Positions 21,619 to 29,176 of a DNA stretch of 29,176 bases are shown in pieces; the stretch's first letter is position 1, and each line of letters starts with the position of its first letter. Below the pieces are notes generated by a model. That model did not search any database. It worked only from the letters and a program-made list of their open reading frames with translations, and had not been told where the DNA came from. The translations under genes were made by a program, and so were the position numbers. Source of the stretch: Parvibaculum sp049651025 (lineage in GTDB: Bacteria > Pseudomonadota > Alphaproteobacteria > Parvibaculales > Parvibaculaceae); NCBI RefSeq assembly GCF_049651025.1, contig NZ_JBASBH010000052.1:1-29176 (forward strand). Reading direction: 5' to 3'.

Positions 21619-23046
21619 TCAGTTCCAGTTTTTTGGATATTTGTCTTTCCAGGGCCGCGCCGTTTCAAGCTGGGCAGCGAGGCGGAGCAATGTCGCCTCA
21701 TCGCCGAACCTTGCCGAGAACATCATGCCGATGGGAAGCCCGTCCGCGGACCAGTGAAGCGGCAGGGAAATCGCAGGTTGTCCCGTGAGGTTCTGTATGG
21801 TCGTGAACGGTACATAATCCGCAAGCGGAAGAAAACCCATCATCGGATCGCGTTCGGAAAGATCGATCACGCCGTTGCGGATCGGCGGCGTCGCAAGCGT
21901 CGGCGTGAGCCAAACGTCATGGCTCTGCATGAAGCCCGCGACGCGGCGCGCCATGAGTTGCGACTTCTCGCGAAGCGCCAGGAATTGCGCGCCCGTTACC
22001 GTCTTGCCGATTTCGTAGAACCCCCAGGTGAGGCCTTGAAGCTCGTCATCCTTTGGCGGGCGGCCGCGACGCTCGGCTTCCGCTTCAATATCCCAGGCTA
22101 GATACGTCGCCCAGATGGGGAGGAAAAGCCCCGCCGCTTCGCCCGGTGCAATCGGCGGCGCAGTTTCCACGACTTCATGGCCGAGATCGGCAAGAAGTTT
22201 GGCCGTCTGCTCGACATCGGCGAGGCAATCCGGATGGAACTTCTTGCCGTCGAAATCGGTGGTGCTGAATGCGACACGCAGCTTGCCCGGCGCGCGTGAA
22301 ATTTCGTCGAGGTAAGGACGCTCGACAGGCGGTGCATAATAGGGATCGCCAATATCCGGGCCTTGCGTGCAATCGAGCATGGCGGCGCAATCGCGCACCG
22401 AACGCGTCAGCACATGTTCGCTGCAAAGCCCCGCAACGACATCGCCGAAATCAGGGCCGAGCGGGTTGCGCCCGCGTGTCGGCTTCAGGCCGACAAGACC
22501 ACAGGCAGAGGCCGGAATGCGGATCGAACCGCCGGAGTCGTTTGCATGCGCGATGGGCACAAAGCCGGCTGCGACCGCCGAGCCTGAACCGCCCGACGAG
22601 CCGCCCGTCGAATGGGCCACGTTCCACGGATTGCAGGCTGCTCCGTATAGGGCGGATTCAGTCGTCGGCAGAAGCGTGTATTCCGGAACATTGGTTTTGC
22701 CGAGTATGACGACACCCGAAGCCTTGAAGCGCGCGGCAAGCGTCGAGTCGTGCTTTGCGGGCTCGCCCGAACGAAAGCGCGAGCCGTCTCGCGTCGGCGT
22801 TCCGGCCAGATCGCCAAAGGCGTCTTTCAGAAGAAACGGGACGCCGTGAAACGGCCCCTTGGTCGGCGCCTTCGCCATGGCGCGGCCCTGCTCGTACATT
22901 TTCATGACGACGGCGTTGAGCGCCGGATTGTGCTTTTCGATGCGAGCGATTGCCTCTTCGGCAAGCTCCGAGGGCGTCACATCGCCCGATTTTACCAGCG
23001 CCGCAAGGCCGAGCCCGTCATAGGCAGCATAGTCGGAAATAGTCAC
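21619..23046 (-). CDS. Amidase-signature family enzyme (first of a tandem pair)
   Basis: A 475-residue amidase with Lys74 in FLLKDAFG, the core TGGSSGGSGSAVAAG (about 147-161) and nucleophile Ser174 in SGGSIRIPAS; the triad is complete and the GGSIR motif is canonical. It starts with GTG at 23046, backed by a perfect Shine-Dalgarno GGAGGAG seven bases upstream. No signal peptide is visible, so it acts in the cytoplasm. It is followed at 11 bases by its paralogue; the two probably arose by tandem duplication and then diverged. The substrate is not inferable from sequence, and nearby genes (PhoD, UvrA) give no hint. Confidence 0.93.
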   Translation of the reverse strand: MTISDYAAYDGLGLAALVKSGDVTPSELAEEAIARIEKHNPALNAVVMKMYEQGRAMAKAPTKGPFHGVPFLLKDAFGDLAGTPTRDGSRFRSGEPAKHDSTLAARFKASGVVILGKTNVPEYTLLPTTESALYGAACNPWNVAHSTGGSSGGSGSAVAAGFVPIAHANDSGGSIRIPASACGLVGLKPTRGRNPLGPDFGDVVAGLCSEHVLTRSVRDCAAMLDCTQGPDIGDPYYAPPVERPYLDEISRAPGKLRVAFSTTDFDGKKFHPDCLADVEQTAKLLADLGHEVVETAPPIAPGEAAGLFLPIWATYLAWDIEAEAERRGRPPKDDELQGLTWGFYEIGKTVTGAQFLALREKSQLMARRVAGFMQSHDVWLTPTLATPPIRNGVIDLSERDPMMGFLPLADYVPFTTIQNLTGQPAISLPLHWSADGLPIGMMFSARFGDEATLLRLAAQLETARPWKDKYPKNWN

Positions 23047-23053
23047 GCGTAAG

Positions 23054-23060
23054 CTCCTCC
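23054..23060 (-). promoter_or_regulatory. Strong Shine-Dalgarno fixing a GTG start
   Basis: GGAGGAG on the minus strand, seven bases before the GTG at 23046, is an optimal ribosome-binding site and decides the start of the first amidase. Confidence 0.8.
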
Positions 23061-23108
23061 GTTCAATCTGACAAAGAGCTTAGGCAGTGAGACGAGCAAG
23101 GCAAGGGG

Positions 23109-25235
23109 TCAGGTGGTGCTGGCCGTAAACGGGAAGGAGGGCACGCCCTCGAAAACAGGCTCGCTGAGCGACGGATCCTCACCCGGACCCCAGGGCTTGA
23201 CCTCGAAACGCGTGCGGCGCAACACGGACGATCCCTGCGGCCCTGCGTCGTTCGATACGCTGCCGACATTTACGAGCTCGATCGTCATTTTGTCTTCGGT
23301 CACGGTCGCAAGCCCATAGCCATGCGAATTGGAGTCGACGAAAGAGAGGCCGGGACTGGCGCGCTCATTGCGGAACATGGCCCCGATTTTGGGCGAGTTG
23401 GTGTAGTTGGTGATGACGCCCGCGCGCAGACCGTTGACGACCGTATTGTTGAAGTTCTCGATGAACTTGCCGTCTTCCTCGATGAGGACCATCCGGCGGA
23501 AAAAAGCGCTTTGGCGCGATGCCCGCTCGGCGCCTGAGAACATGCTCCCCGAGCTGACCCCGGTCGTGACGAATTCGACGGCAGAAAAGGAGATCTTCTC
23601 CGCATCGGGATCGACGGGGAGAAGGCCCGAGGCATGCGTGTGATAGTCGCCCGCGCAAGAGACAACGTTGACGATCTTTTCCTCTTTCAGAAAAGCCATC
23701 AATTCGCGCAGCTCGCCGGGATAACCCTGCCATCCATCCGTACCGAGATAACCAGTTTCGAGAGCGGCGAAAGGCAGATTGGAAAAATCGAGACGCATGG
23801 AGAGGGCGGGAACGCTGTTTGCCCAGACACGCCAGCGCGCCTTCGAGTTTTTCATCGTGGCTTTGAACCACGCCTTTTGCGGGCCGCCCATATGCGTTCC
23901 CGGCGGCGCGGTGCGGCGCGGGTTCGGCAATTCGCGCCCTGCATAGGTGAGCTTTTCCGGCGGGTTTCCGCCTTGCGCGGTGCGTCCTGCATCAAGCAGC
24001 TTGACGAGGCGGACAGGCGGCATGGGCGAGCCCTTGATCAACGCCTTGACGTCTTCGCTCATCACAGGCGCGCTTCGATAGCTGCGCAAATCGGTGATGA
24101 CGAGATCGAGCAGGCCGCCCCATGAGACGGTGCGATAAATGGTCAGGCTCGAAATGGCTTTGAGATTGTCGGCACCCTGATACAGAAGATTTTCGTCGGT
24201 CGTCCCCATCGGCGTGTTTGCAACCTTGGCGGGCCGGAAATCATGCGCGGCGGATTTGACGCCATCGACGGCAGGCGCATCGGAAAGCACGGCGGGAATA
24301 TATTCAAACCACGCCTGATTGGCTGCGAGCTTGCGCACCTGCGCAGGGCTGCCATCGCCGAAATAGGTGTCGTGCGCCTGCCAGCAATCATTGGTGAATT
24401 CGTGATCGTCCCACGTATGGATAAACGGAAAACGCGCGCGCGCGGCCTGAAGGTCCGCATCCATCAGATAGGTCTTATAGAGGAAACGGTAGTCGGCAAG
24501 CGTCTGGGGCGATTGGCCGCCGGCCTGCCACCATGGGCGCGTGCCGTCCGGCACCCATGGCGCTGAACCGTCGGGCATCGGCCCGATGAGACGCGCAGGC
24601 TTCTCGTCTTCGGGCACGTCGCCGGTGTGCTCATAGATGAAGTCGCCCAGATGCAGCACGAATTCGATGCGGTCTTCAGGCTTTGCCGCAATGTCGTCAT
24701 TCACGAGACGACGGAGCGCACTGAAAAAACCCTGCTCGTAATTCTGGCAGCAGAGAAATGCATAGCGCACGGGGCGGCGGCTGCCGGGCGGCGGCGCTGT
24801 GCGCGTACGACCGATGAAGGGCGAAGTGTCGCTGCCCGCGAAGAAGCGATAGTAATAATAGGTATCGGGTTTCAGTCCACGCAGCAGAACGCGGATAGTG
24901 TGGTCGGCCGCAGGATCGGCGCGCAGCAAACGTTCGACGACGAGCTTGGTGAAACCTTCATCCTCGGCGACCTGCACATAAACATCGATCGGCGCCTTGG
25001 CGGAAGGCTGCGGCTCATCAGAGCCACCGGCCAGTGGCGCGACGCGCGTCCAGAGCATGACCGCGTCGGGCTGCGGATCGCCGGAGGCAAGACCTTGTGG
25101 AAAATAATAGAGGCCGGGTGCGGCGCTGGCCCGGTTGAGGCTCGAGACAAAGGGGGCCGGCGACGCTGAAAGCGCGAAACATCCGGCCGTCGCAGCAAAC
25201 AGCTTCAGAAACTCGCGGCGATCAAAACCGGCCAT
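23109..25235 (-). CDS. phoD: Tat-exported alkaline phosphatase D
   Basis: A 708-residue PhoD-type phosphatase/phosphodiesterase. The start MAGFDRREFLKLFAATAG is a textbook twin-arginine signal (RR at 6-7, RREFLK) with cleavage near ASA at about 37-39. A PhoD N-terminal domain (GLASGDPQPDAVMLWTRV onward) follows, then the metallophosphatase domain with VLHLGDFIYEH, HTWDDHEFTNDC and SCAGDYHTHASG carrying the metal ligands. It is exported folded with its metals to the periplasm, where it releases phosphate from phosphodiesters and monoesters; characterised members bind Ca and Fe. The RBS is GGGGG before the ATG. An inverted repeat of CCCCTATA/TATAGGGG lies just upstream. A Pho-box was not recognised. 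uvrA is upstream on the same strand, 75 bases away. Confidence 0.94.
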   Translation of the reverse strand: MAGFDRREFLKLFAATAGCFALSASPAPFVSSLNRASAAPGLYYFPQGLASGDPQPDAVMLWTRVAPLAGGSDEPQPSAKAPIDVYVQVAEDEGFTKLVVERLLRADPAADHTIRVLLRGLKPDTYYYYRFFAGSDTSPFIGRTRTAPPPGSRRPVRYAFLCCQNYEQGFFSALRRLVNDDIAAKPEDRIEFVLHLGDFIYEHTGDVPEDEKPARLIGPMPDGSAPWVPDGTRPWWQAGGQSPQTLADYRFLYKTYLMDADLQAARARFPFIHTWDDHEFTNDCWQAHDTYFGDGSPAQVRKLAANQAWFEYIPAVLSDAPAVDGVKSAAHDFRPAKVANTPMGTTDENLLYQGADNLKAISSLTIYRTVSWGGLLDLVITDLRSYRSAPVMSEDVKALIKGSPMPPVRLVKLLDAGRTAQGGNPPEKLTYAGRELPNPRRTAPPGTHMGGPQKAWFKATMKNSKARWRVWANSVPALSMRLDFSNLPFAALETGYLGTDGWQGYPGELRELMAFLKEEKIVNVVSCAGDYHTHASGLLPVDPDAEKISFSAVEFVTTGVSSGSMFSGAERASRQSAFFRRMVLIEEDGKFIENFNNTVVNGLRAGVITNYTNSPKIGAMFRNERASPGLSFVDSNSHGYGLATVTEDKMTIELVNVGSVSNDAGPQGSSVLRRTRFEVKPWGPGEDPSLSEPVFEGVPSFPFTASTT

Positions 25236-25258
25236 CTAGCCCCCAGATACGATTCAAG

Positions 25259-25283
25259 CCCCTATACCCGGCCTTTATAGGGG
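25259..25283. terminator. Inverted repeat between uvrA and phoD: terminator or operator
   Basis: CCCCTATA (25259-25266) and TATAGGGG (25276-25283) form an eight-base perfect stem around a nine-base loop, 23 bases upstream of the phoD start and 27 downstream of the uvrA stop. It could terminate uvrA, or be an operator or leader hairpin of phoD. There is no T-run on the minus side, so a terminator is less certain. Confidence 0.45.
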
Positions 25284-25310
25284 GTTTGACGGGCAGGGGG
25301 AACGGCCCGC

Positions 25311-28259
25311 CTACTTTGCGCGCGCTGCTTTTTTTGCCGGTTTCGCGGCGGGAACCGCCACATGGCCGGGCCGCCGTTTGAAGAGTTCGCGCAAATAGTG
25401 GCCCGTATAGCTGCGCGGCTCCATGGCGACCTCTTCCGGTGTACCCGCCGCGACGATCTCGCCGCCGCCATCGCCGCCTTCAGGACCAAGATCGAGAATC
25501 CAGTCGGCGGTCTTGATGACTTCGAGATTGTGTTCGATGACGACAACAGTGTTGCCCTGCTCGACAAGCTCATGCAGCACTTCCAGAAGCTTTGCCACAT
25601 CATGAAAATGCAGGCCGGTCGTCGGCTCGTCGAGAATGTAGATGGTGCGACCCGTCGCGCGCCGCGCCAGTTCCTTGGCAAGCTTCACGCGTTGCGCTTC
25701 GCCGCCCGAAAGCGTCGTCGCCTGCTGTCCGACCTTGATGTAGCCAAGGCCGACGCGCTGAAGCACTTCCATTTTTTCGCGCACGGCGGGCACGGCCTTG
25801 AAGAAATCGGCGGCCTCATCAACGGTCATTTCCAGAATGTCCGCAATCGACTTGCCCTTGAACTTCACTTCAAGCGTTTCACGATTGTAGCGATGCCCGT
25901 GACACGCGTCGCATTCGACGTAAACGTCGGGCAGGAAATGCATCTCGATCTTGATGACGCCATCGCCCTGACAGGACTCGCAGCGCCCGCCCTTCACGTT
26001 GAAGGAGAAACGGCCGGGCTTGTAGCCGCGCGCACGCGACTCCGGCAATTCGGCAAACCAGTCGCGAATGAAAGTGAACGAGCCGGTATAGGTTGCCGGG
26101 TTCGAGCGCGGTGTGCGCCCGATGGGCGACTGATCGATGTCGATGATCTTGTCGAGATGTTCGAGGCCGAACAACTCGTCAAAGGCGCCGGGATGCTCGC
26201 GCGTATTGTTGAGACGCCGGGCCACAGCCTTGTAGATCGTCTCGATCAGCAGCGTGGATTTGCCTCCGCCTGAAACGCCCGTGACACAAGTGAAGGTGCC
26301 AAGCGGAATTTCGGCGCTGACATTCTTAAGATTGTTCGACTTCGCGCCTGTGATCTTCAGCGACTTGCCGTTGCCATCGCGCCGTTTTGCGGGCACGGGG
26401 ATCTGGAGCATGCCGGTAAGATATTGCCCGGTCAGGCTGGCCGGATTTGCCATGATGTCTTCCGGCGTGCCCTCGGCAACAACTTCGCCGCCATGAACGC
26501 CAGCGCCCGGACCGATATCGACAACGTGGTCGGCGGCGCGGATCGCATCTTCGTCATGCTCGACCACGATCACCGTATTGCCGAGATCGCGCAGACGCTT
26601 CAGCGTTTCAAGCAGGCGATCATTGTCGCGTTGATGGAGTCCGATCGACGGCTCGTCCAGCACATAGAGAACGCCGGTGAGACCGGAACCGATTTGCGAG
26701 GCAAGCCGGATGCGCTGGCTTTCGCCGCCAGACAGCGTGCCGGAGTTGCGCGCCAGCGTCAGATATTCAAGGCCGACATTGTTGAGGAAATGCAGGCGCT
26801 CGCGAATTTCCTTCAGTACGCGCCCGGCAATCTCGTTCTGCTTCTGCGTCAAATGCTGCGACAGTTCAGAGAACCAGCGGTCCGCCTCGCGGATCGACAT
26901 TTCCGTGACCTGGCCGATATGCAGCTTGTTGATCTTGACCGCCAGCGCTTCGGGCTTCAGGCGATAGCCGCCGCATTCATCGCAACGTGTGATGCCCTGA
27001 AAGCGCTCGATCTCTTCGCGCGACCACGCGCTGTCCGTTTCGCGCCAGCGGCGTTCGAGATTGGGGATCACACCTTCAAACGGCTTCGTCGTCTTGTAGG
27101 AACGCATGCCGTCGTCATAGGCAAATGTCACCGGCTCTTCGCCCGAGCCATGCAGAATGACGTCCTGCGCTTTTTTTGGAAGCTGCGCCCAGGGCACCGT
27201 GACCGAAAACTTGTAATGCTTGGCGAGGCTGTCGAGCGTCTGCGTGTAATAGGGCGAGGTCGATTTCGACCACGGCGCGACAGCACCCTGGCGAAGCGAA
27301 AGACCGTGATCGGGGATCACCAGATCGGGGTCCATGTAATGCTGCGTGCCAAGGCCGCTGCAAACGGGGCAGGCGCCAAACGGATTGTTGAAGGAAAAGA
27401 GGCGCGGCTCGATTTCGTCAATCGTGAAGCCCGAAACCGGACACGCGAAGCGCGACGAGAAAATGATGCGTTCCGGCTCCGCGCCTTTCTTGGCGTCGGC
27501 AAATTCAACCGTTGCAATGCCATCGGCAAGACCGAGCGCGATCTCGAAACTATCGGCAAGGCGGTTGCCAAGATCCTCGCGAACGACGAGGCGATCCACG
27601 ACGACATCGATATCGTGTTTCAGCTTCTTATTGAGCGCAGGCACCGCGTCGATCTCGTGGAACGTGCCGTCCACCTTCACGCGCTGGAAGCCCTTTTTCT
27701 GCAGCTCGGCAAATTCCTTACGGTACTCGCCCTTGCGGCCGCGGATCATCGGCGCAAGGAGATAGAGGCGCGTTCCCTCCGGCAGCGCCATCACGCGATC
27801 AACCATCTGCGTGACCGTCTGACTCTCAATGGGAAGGCCCGTCGCAGGCGAATAGGGAACGCCGATGCGCGCCCAGAGCAGGCGCATATAGTCGTATATC
27901 TCGGTGACGGTGCCGACCGTCGAGCGCGGATTGCGAGAGGTCGTTTTCTGTTCGATGGAAATGGCGGGCGACAGGCCGTCGATCTGATCGACGTCCGGCT
28001 TCTGCATCATTTCAAGGAACTGGCGCGCATAGGCCGAAAGGCTTTCGACATAGCGGCGCTGACCCTCGGCATAGATCGTGTCGAAGGCGAGGGAAGACTT
28101 GCCCGAACCCGACAGGCCGGTAATCACGATCAGCTCGTCACGCGGCAACTCGATCGAAATATTCTTGAGGTTGTGCTCGCGCGCGCCCCGAACGGTCAGC
28201 ATCTTTGCTTGTGGATCGCGGGCAGCAGAGCGGGCGGGCTTCTTGGCAGAGGCGCTCAT
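25311..28259 (-). CDS. uvrA: Excinuclease ABC subunit A
   Basis: DNA-damage sensor of nucleotide excision repair, an ABC-type ATPase dimer that loads UvrB. The 982-residue product has two nucleotide-binding domains: Walker A GLSGSGKSS at about 48-56 and, in the second domain, GVSGGGKST (usual GVSGSGKST); signatures LSGGESQRIRLA and LSGGEAQRVKLA with Walker B LDEPSIGLH and LDEPTTGLH. The second zinc finger is complete (CESCQG...CDACHG). The first has ACPVSGF then GACPVCSG, so the usual second Cys is Ser, a change I believe is common in alphaproteobacteria. The C-terminus is an Ala/Lys tail (PAAKPAKKAARAK). A LexA box lies 162 bases upstream of the ATG. Confidence 0.97.
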   Translation of the reverse strand: MSASAKKPARSAARDPQAKMLTVRGAREHNLKNISIELPRDELIVITGLSGSGKSSLAFDTIYAEGQRRYVESLSAYARQFLEMMQKPDVDQIDGLSPAISIEQKTTSRNPRSTVGTVTEIYDYMRLLWARIGVPYSPATGLPIESQTVTQMVDRVMALPEGTRLYLLAPMIRGRKGEYRKEFAELQKKGFQRVKVDGTFHEIDAVPALNKKLKHDIDVVVDRLVVREDLGNRLADSFEIALGLADGIATVEFADAKKGAEPERIIFSSRFACPVSGFTIDEIEPRLFSFNNPFGACPVCSGLGTQHYMDPDLVIPDHGLSLRQGAVAPWSKSTSPYYTQTLDSLAKHYKFSVTVPWAQLPKKAQDVILHGSGEEPVTFAYDDGMRSYKTTKPFEGVIPNLERRWRETDSAWSREEIERFQGITRCDECGGYRLKPEALAVKINKLHIGQVTEMSIREADRWFSELSQHLTQKQNEIAGRVLKEIRERLHFLNNVGLEYLTLARNSGTLSGGESQRIRLASQIGSGLTGVLYVLDEPSIGLHQRDNDRLLETLKRLRDLGNTVIVVEHDEDAIRAADHVVDIGPGAGVHGGEVVAEGTPEDIMANPASLTGQYLTGMLQIPVPAKRRDGNGKSLKITGAKSNNLKNVSAEIPLGTFTCVTGVSGGGKSTLLIETIYKAVARRLNNTREHPGAFDELFGLEHLDKIIDIDQSPIGRTPRSNPATYTGSFTFIRDWFAELPESRARGYKPGRFSFNVKGGRCESCQGDGVIKIEMHFLPDVYVECDACHGHRYNRETLEVKFKGKSIADILEMTVDEAADFFKAVPAVREKMEVLQRVGLGYIKVGQQATTLSGGEAQRVKLAKELARRATGRTIYILDEPTTGLHFHDVAKLLEVLHELVEQGNTVVVIEHNLEVIKTADWILDLGPEGGDGGGEIVAAGTPEEVAMEPRSYTGHYLRELFKRRPGHVAVPAAKPAKKAARAK

Positions 28260-28421
28260 AATAACCTTGATTAAGCTCTGGGATTGGCGCGACAGGCCGC
28301 GCCATGTCTGTTGCTCTCATGTATGGAGGCCGCGCGAAGCCGCTTCAAGTGCGGGGCAGGGGCGGCGCCAAAGATTTTATAGGGCGGTTCGACCCATCTT
28401 GCATTGAGTCGCTCCATATGA

Positions 28422-28436
28422 GAACAATAAGAGAAC
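28422..28436. promoter_or_regulatory. LexA/SOS box, GAAC-N7-GAAC direct repeat
   Basis: GAAC at 28422-28425 and GAAC at 28433-28436 are separated by exactly seven bases (AATAAGA). On the minus strand this reads GTTC-N7-GTTC, the LexA site established for Rhodobacter, Rhizobium-type and Caulobacter species. It lies between uvrA (ATG at 28259, 162 bases away) and the VOC gene (ATG at 28447, ten bases away), so it can control both directions. Confidence 0.8.
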
Positions 28437-28446
28437 ATGATTTGAA

Positions 28447-28884
28447 ATGGAATGGTTAATGGAACCGCGCATCAGCCTCGTGACCCTCGGCGTCGCCGAT
28501 GTGGCCCGCAGCCGGCGTTTCTACGAAGCCCTGGGCTGGAAAGCCTCAAGCGCCAGCGTCGAAAGCACTGCCTTCTTCCAGCTTGGCGGCATGGCGCTCG
28601 CTTTGTTCGGCAAGGCGGCCTTGGCGGAGGATGCATGCCTGCCGCCTGAGGGAACGGGTTTCGGCGGCATCACGCTTGCGCAAAACGTGCATTCGCCGGA
28701 AGCAGTCGATGCGTTGCTCATCGAGGCGGAGCGCGCCGGTGCGCGCATTCTGAAACCGGGACAAAAGGTCTTCTGGGGCGGTTATTGCGGCTATTTCGCC
28801 GACCCTGACGGCTATCCCTGGGAAGTGGCATGGAATCCGGGATTCAAAATCGAGGCGGATGGCAGCTTGCGGCTTCCGGAGTAG
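28447..28884 (+). CDS. VOC (glyoxalase/bleomycin-resistance fold) protein
   Basis: A 145-residue single-chain vicinal oxygen chelate protein. It begins with the fold's strand ISLVTLGVADVARSRRFYEALGW and ends with YFADPDGYPWEVAWNP, which carries the Glu metal ligand of the second half. The substrate is unknown; the fold serves glyoxalases, dioxygenases and antibiotic-binding proteins. Starts at 28447 or 28459 (MEPRIS) are both possible; the second has GGAA upstream. The gene lies between uvrA and ssb with a LexA box ten bases before the ATG, so it may be SOS-regulated, which is unusual for this fold. Confidence 0.85.
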   Translation: MEWLMEPRISLVTLGVADVARSRRFYEALGWKASSASVESTAFFQLGGMALALFGKAALAEDACLPPEGTGFGGITLAQNVHSPEAVDALLIEAERAGARILKPGQKVFWGGYCGYFADPDGYPWEVAWNPGFKIEADGSLRLPE

Positions 28885-28951
28885 AGGCTGGTGGTTTAGG
28901 GTCCGCCGACCGAGTCTTGAAATTGCGATCTTGCGGCGAAGGAACAGAGTT

Positions 28952-29176
28952 ATGGCAGGCAGCGTCAACAAAGTGATCCTGATTGGGAATGTGGGCGCGG
29001 ACCCTGAAATCCGCCGCACACAGGACGGTCGGCCGATTGCCAATCTGCGCATTGCGACCTCGGAATCCTGGCGCGACAAGAATACGGGCGAGCGCAAGGA
29101 AAAGACCGAATGGCATCGCGTCGTTGTTTTCAATGAGGGCCTCTGCAAGGTCATCGAGCAATATGTGAAGAAGGGC
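28952..29176 (+). CDS. ssb: Single-stranded DNA-binding protein (5' part, runs off the window)
   Basis: The first 75 residues of SSB: MAGSVNKVILIGNVGADPE at the start, the OB-fold strand IANLRIATSESWRDK with the conserved stacking Trp, and TEWHRVVVFNEGLCKVIEQY. Coats single-stranded DNA during replication, recombination and repair. A GAAGGAA sits upstream of the ATG. Its place beside uvrA and a LexA box is the conserved uvrA-ssb neighbourhood, here separated by the VOC gene. The C-terminal tail with the DDDIPF-type tip is outside the window. Confidence 0.97.
   Translation, partial: MAGSVNKVILIGNVGADPEIRRTQDGRPIANLRIATSESWRDKNTGERKEKTEWHRVVVFNEGLCKVIEQYVKKG

Noticed and set aside
20411..21757. 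A 448-codon plus-strand frame antisense to the amidases
   Set aside because: Shadow of the amidase genes; composition is Arg/Ala-rich and no domain is recognisable.
26424..28274. A 616-codon open frame on the plus strand antisense to uvrA
   Set aside because: It mirrors uvrA codons in a GC-rich genome, has Arg/Ala/His-rich composition, and shows no protein family motif.
28947..28965. A second LexA box directly before ssb
   Set aside because: A GAAC occurs near 28942 but no second GAAC follows at seven bases.

Overview
The window reads as a core chromosomal region of an alphaproteobacterium. The gene order is nagZ-scpA-scpB-tatABC-serS-surE-pcm-LysM/LytM lipoprotein followed by yajC-secDF, the base composition is GC-rich, and there is a direct-repeat GAAC-N7-GAAC LexA box, which is the alphaproteobacterial type. 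Gene content suggests Hyphomicrobiales or a Parvibaculum-like relative; that placement is inference from order and protein style, not from a search. I see no tRNA or rRNA gene, insertion sequence, prophage or CRISPR array. No gene-free stretch exceeds about 230 bases.

Left part (1-12.5 kb), almost all on the plus strand. After the start of a divergent small membrane protein gene come argS, a SPOR-domain membrane protein, nagZ, scpA and scpB in a tight cluster with 1-4 base overlaps. It combines translation, envelope/division, peptidoglycan recycling and chromosome condensation. The Tat translocase operon tatA-tatB-tatC follows, then serS (behind a 120-base element with 21-base inverted arms), surE, pcm and a lipoprotein with two LysM domains and a degenerate LytM domain. 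surE-pcm-LytM lipoprotein is the alphaproteobacterial form of the surE-pcm-nlpD order known from Escherichia coli. A Tat-signal-bearing divergent polysaccharide deacetylase-like protein ends this run.

Middle (12.5-18.6 kb). A minus-strand DUF815-type AAA ATPase converges on the deacetylase gene, both stop codons sharing one CTAG. Divergent from it, a recognisable promoter precedes yajC-secD-secF, then an Mth938/NDUFAF3-like gene overlapping secF, a stand-alone PuuD-type membrane domain, and a squalene/phytoene synthase-like protein that lacks the catalytic Asp motif and resembles NDUFAF6. The last group links Sec membrane insertion with two homologues of mitochondrial complex I assembly factors.

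Right part (18.6-29.2 kb), mostly on the minus strand: trmFO, two tandem amidase-signature paralogues, a Tat-exported PhoD phosphatase and uvrA. A LexA box lies in the intergenic region upstream of uvrA. The divergent side carries a small VOC-fold protein gene and then the start of ssb, so the classical divergent uvrA-ssb SOS arrangement is interrupted by one gene. An inverted-repeat element of two hairpins lies between trmFO and the amidases.

Nothing here looks like a wholly new defence or mobile system. The points most worth following are the Sec/complex I assembly neighbourhood, the degenerate LytM protein beside surE-pcm, the divergent deacetylase, the SOS-box VOC gene, and the two paired-hairpin elements.
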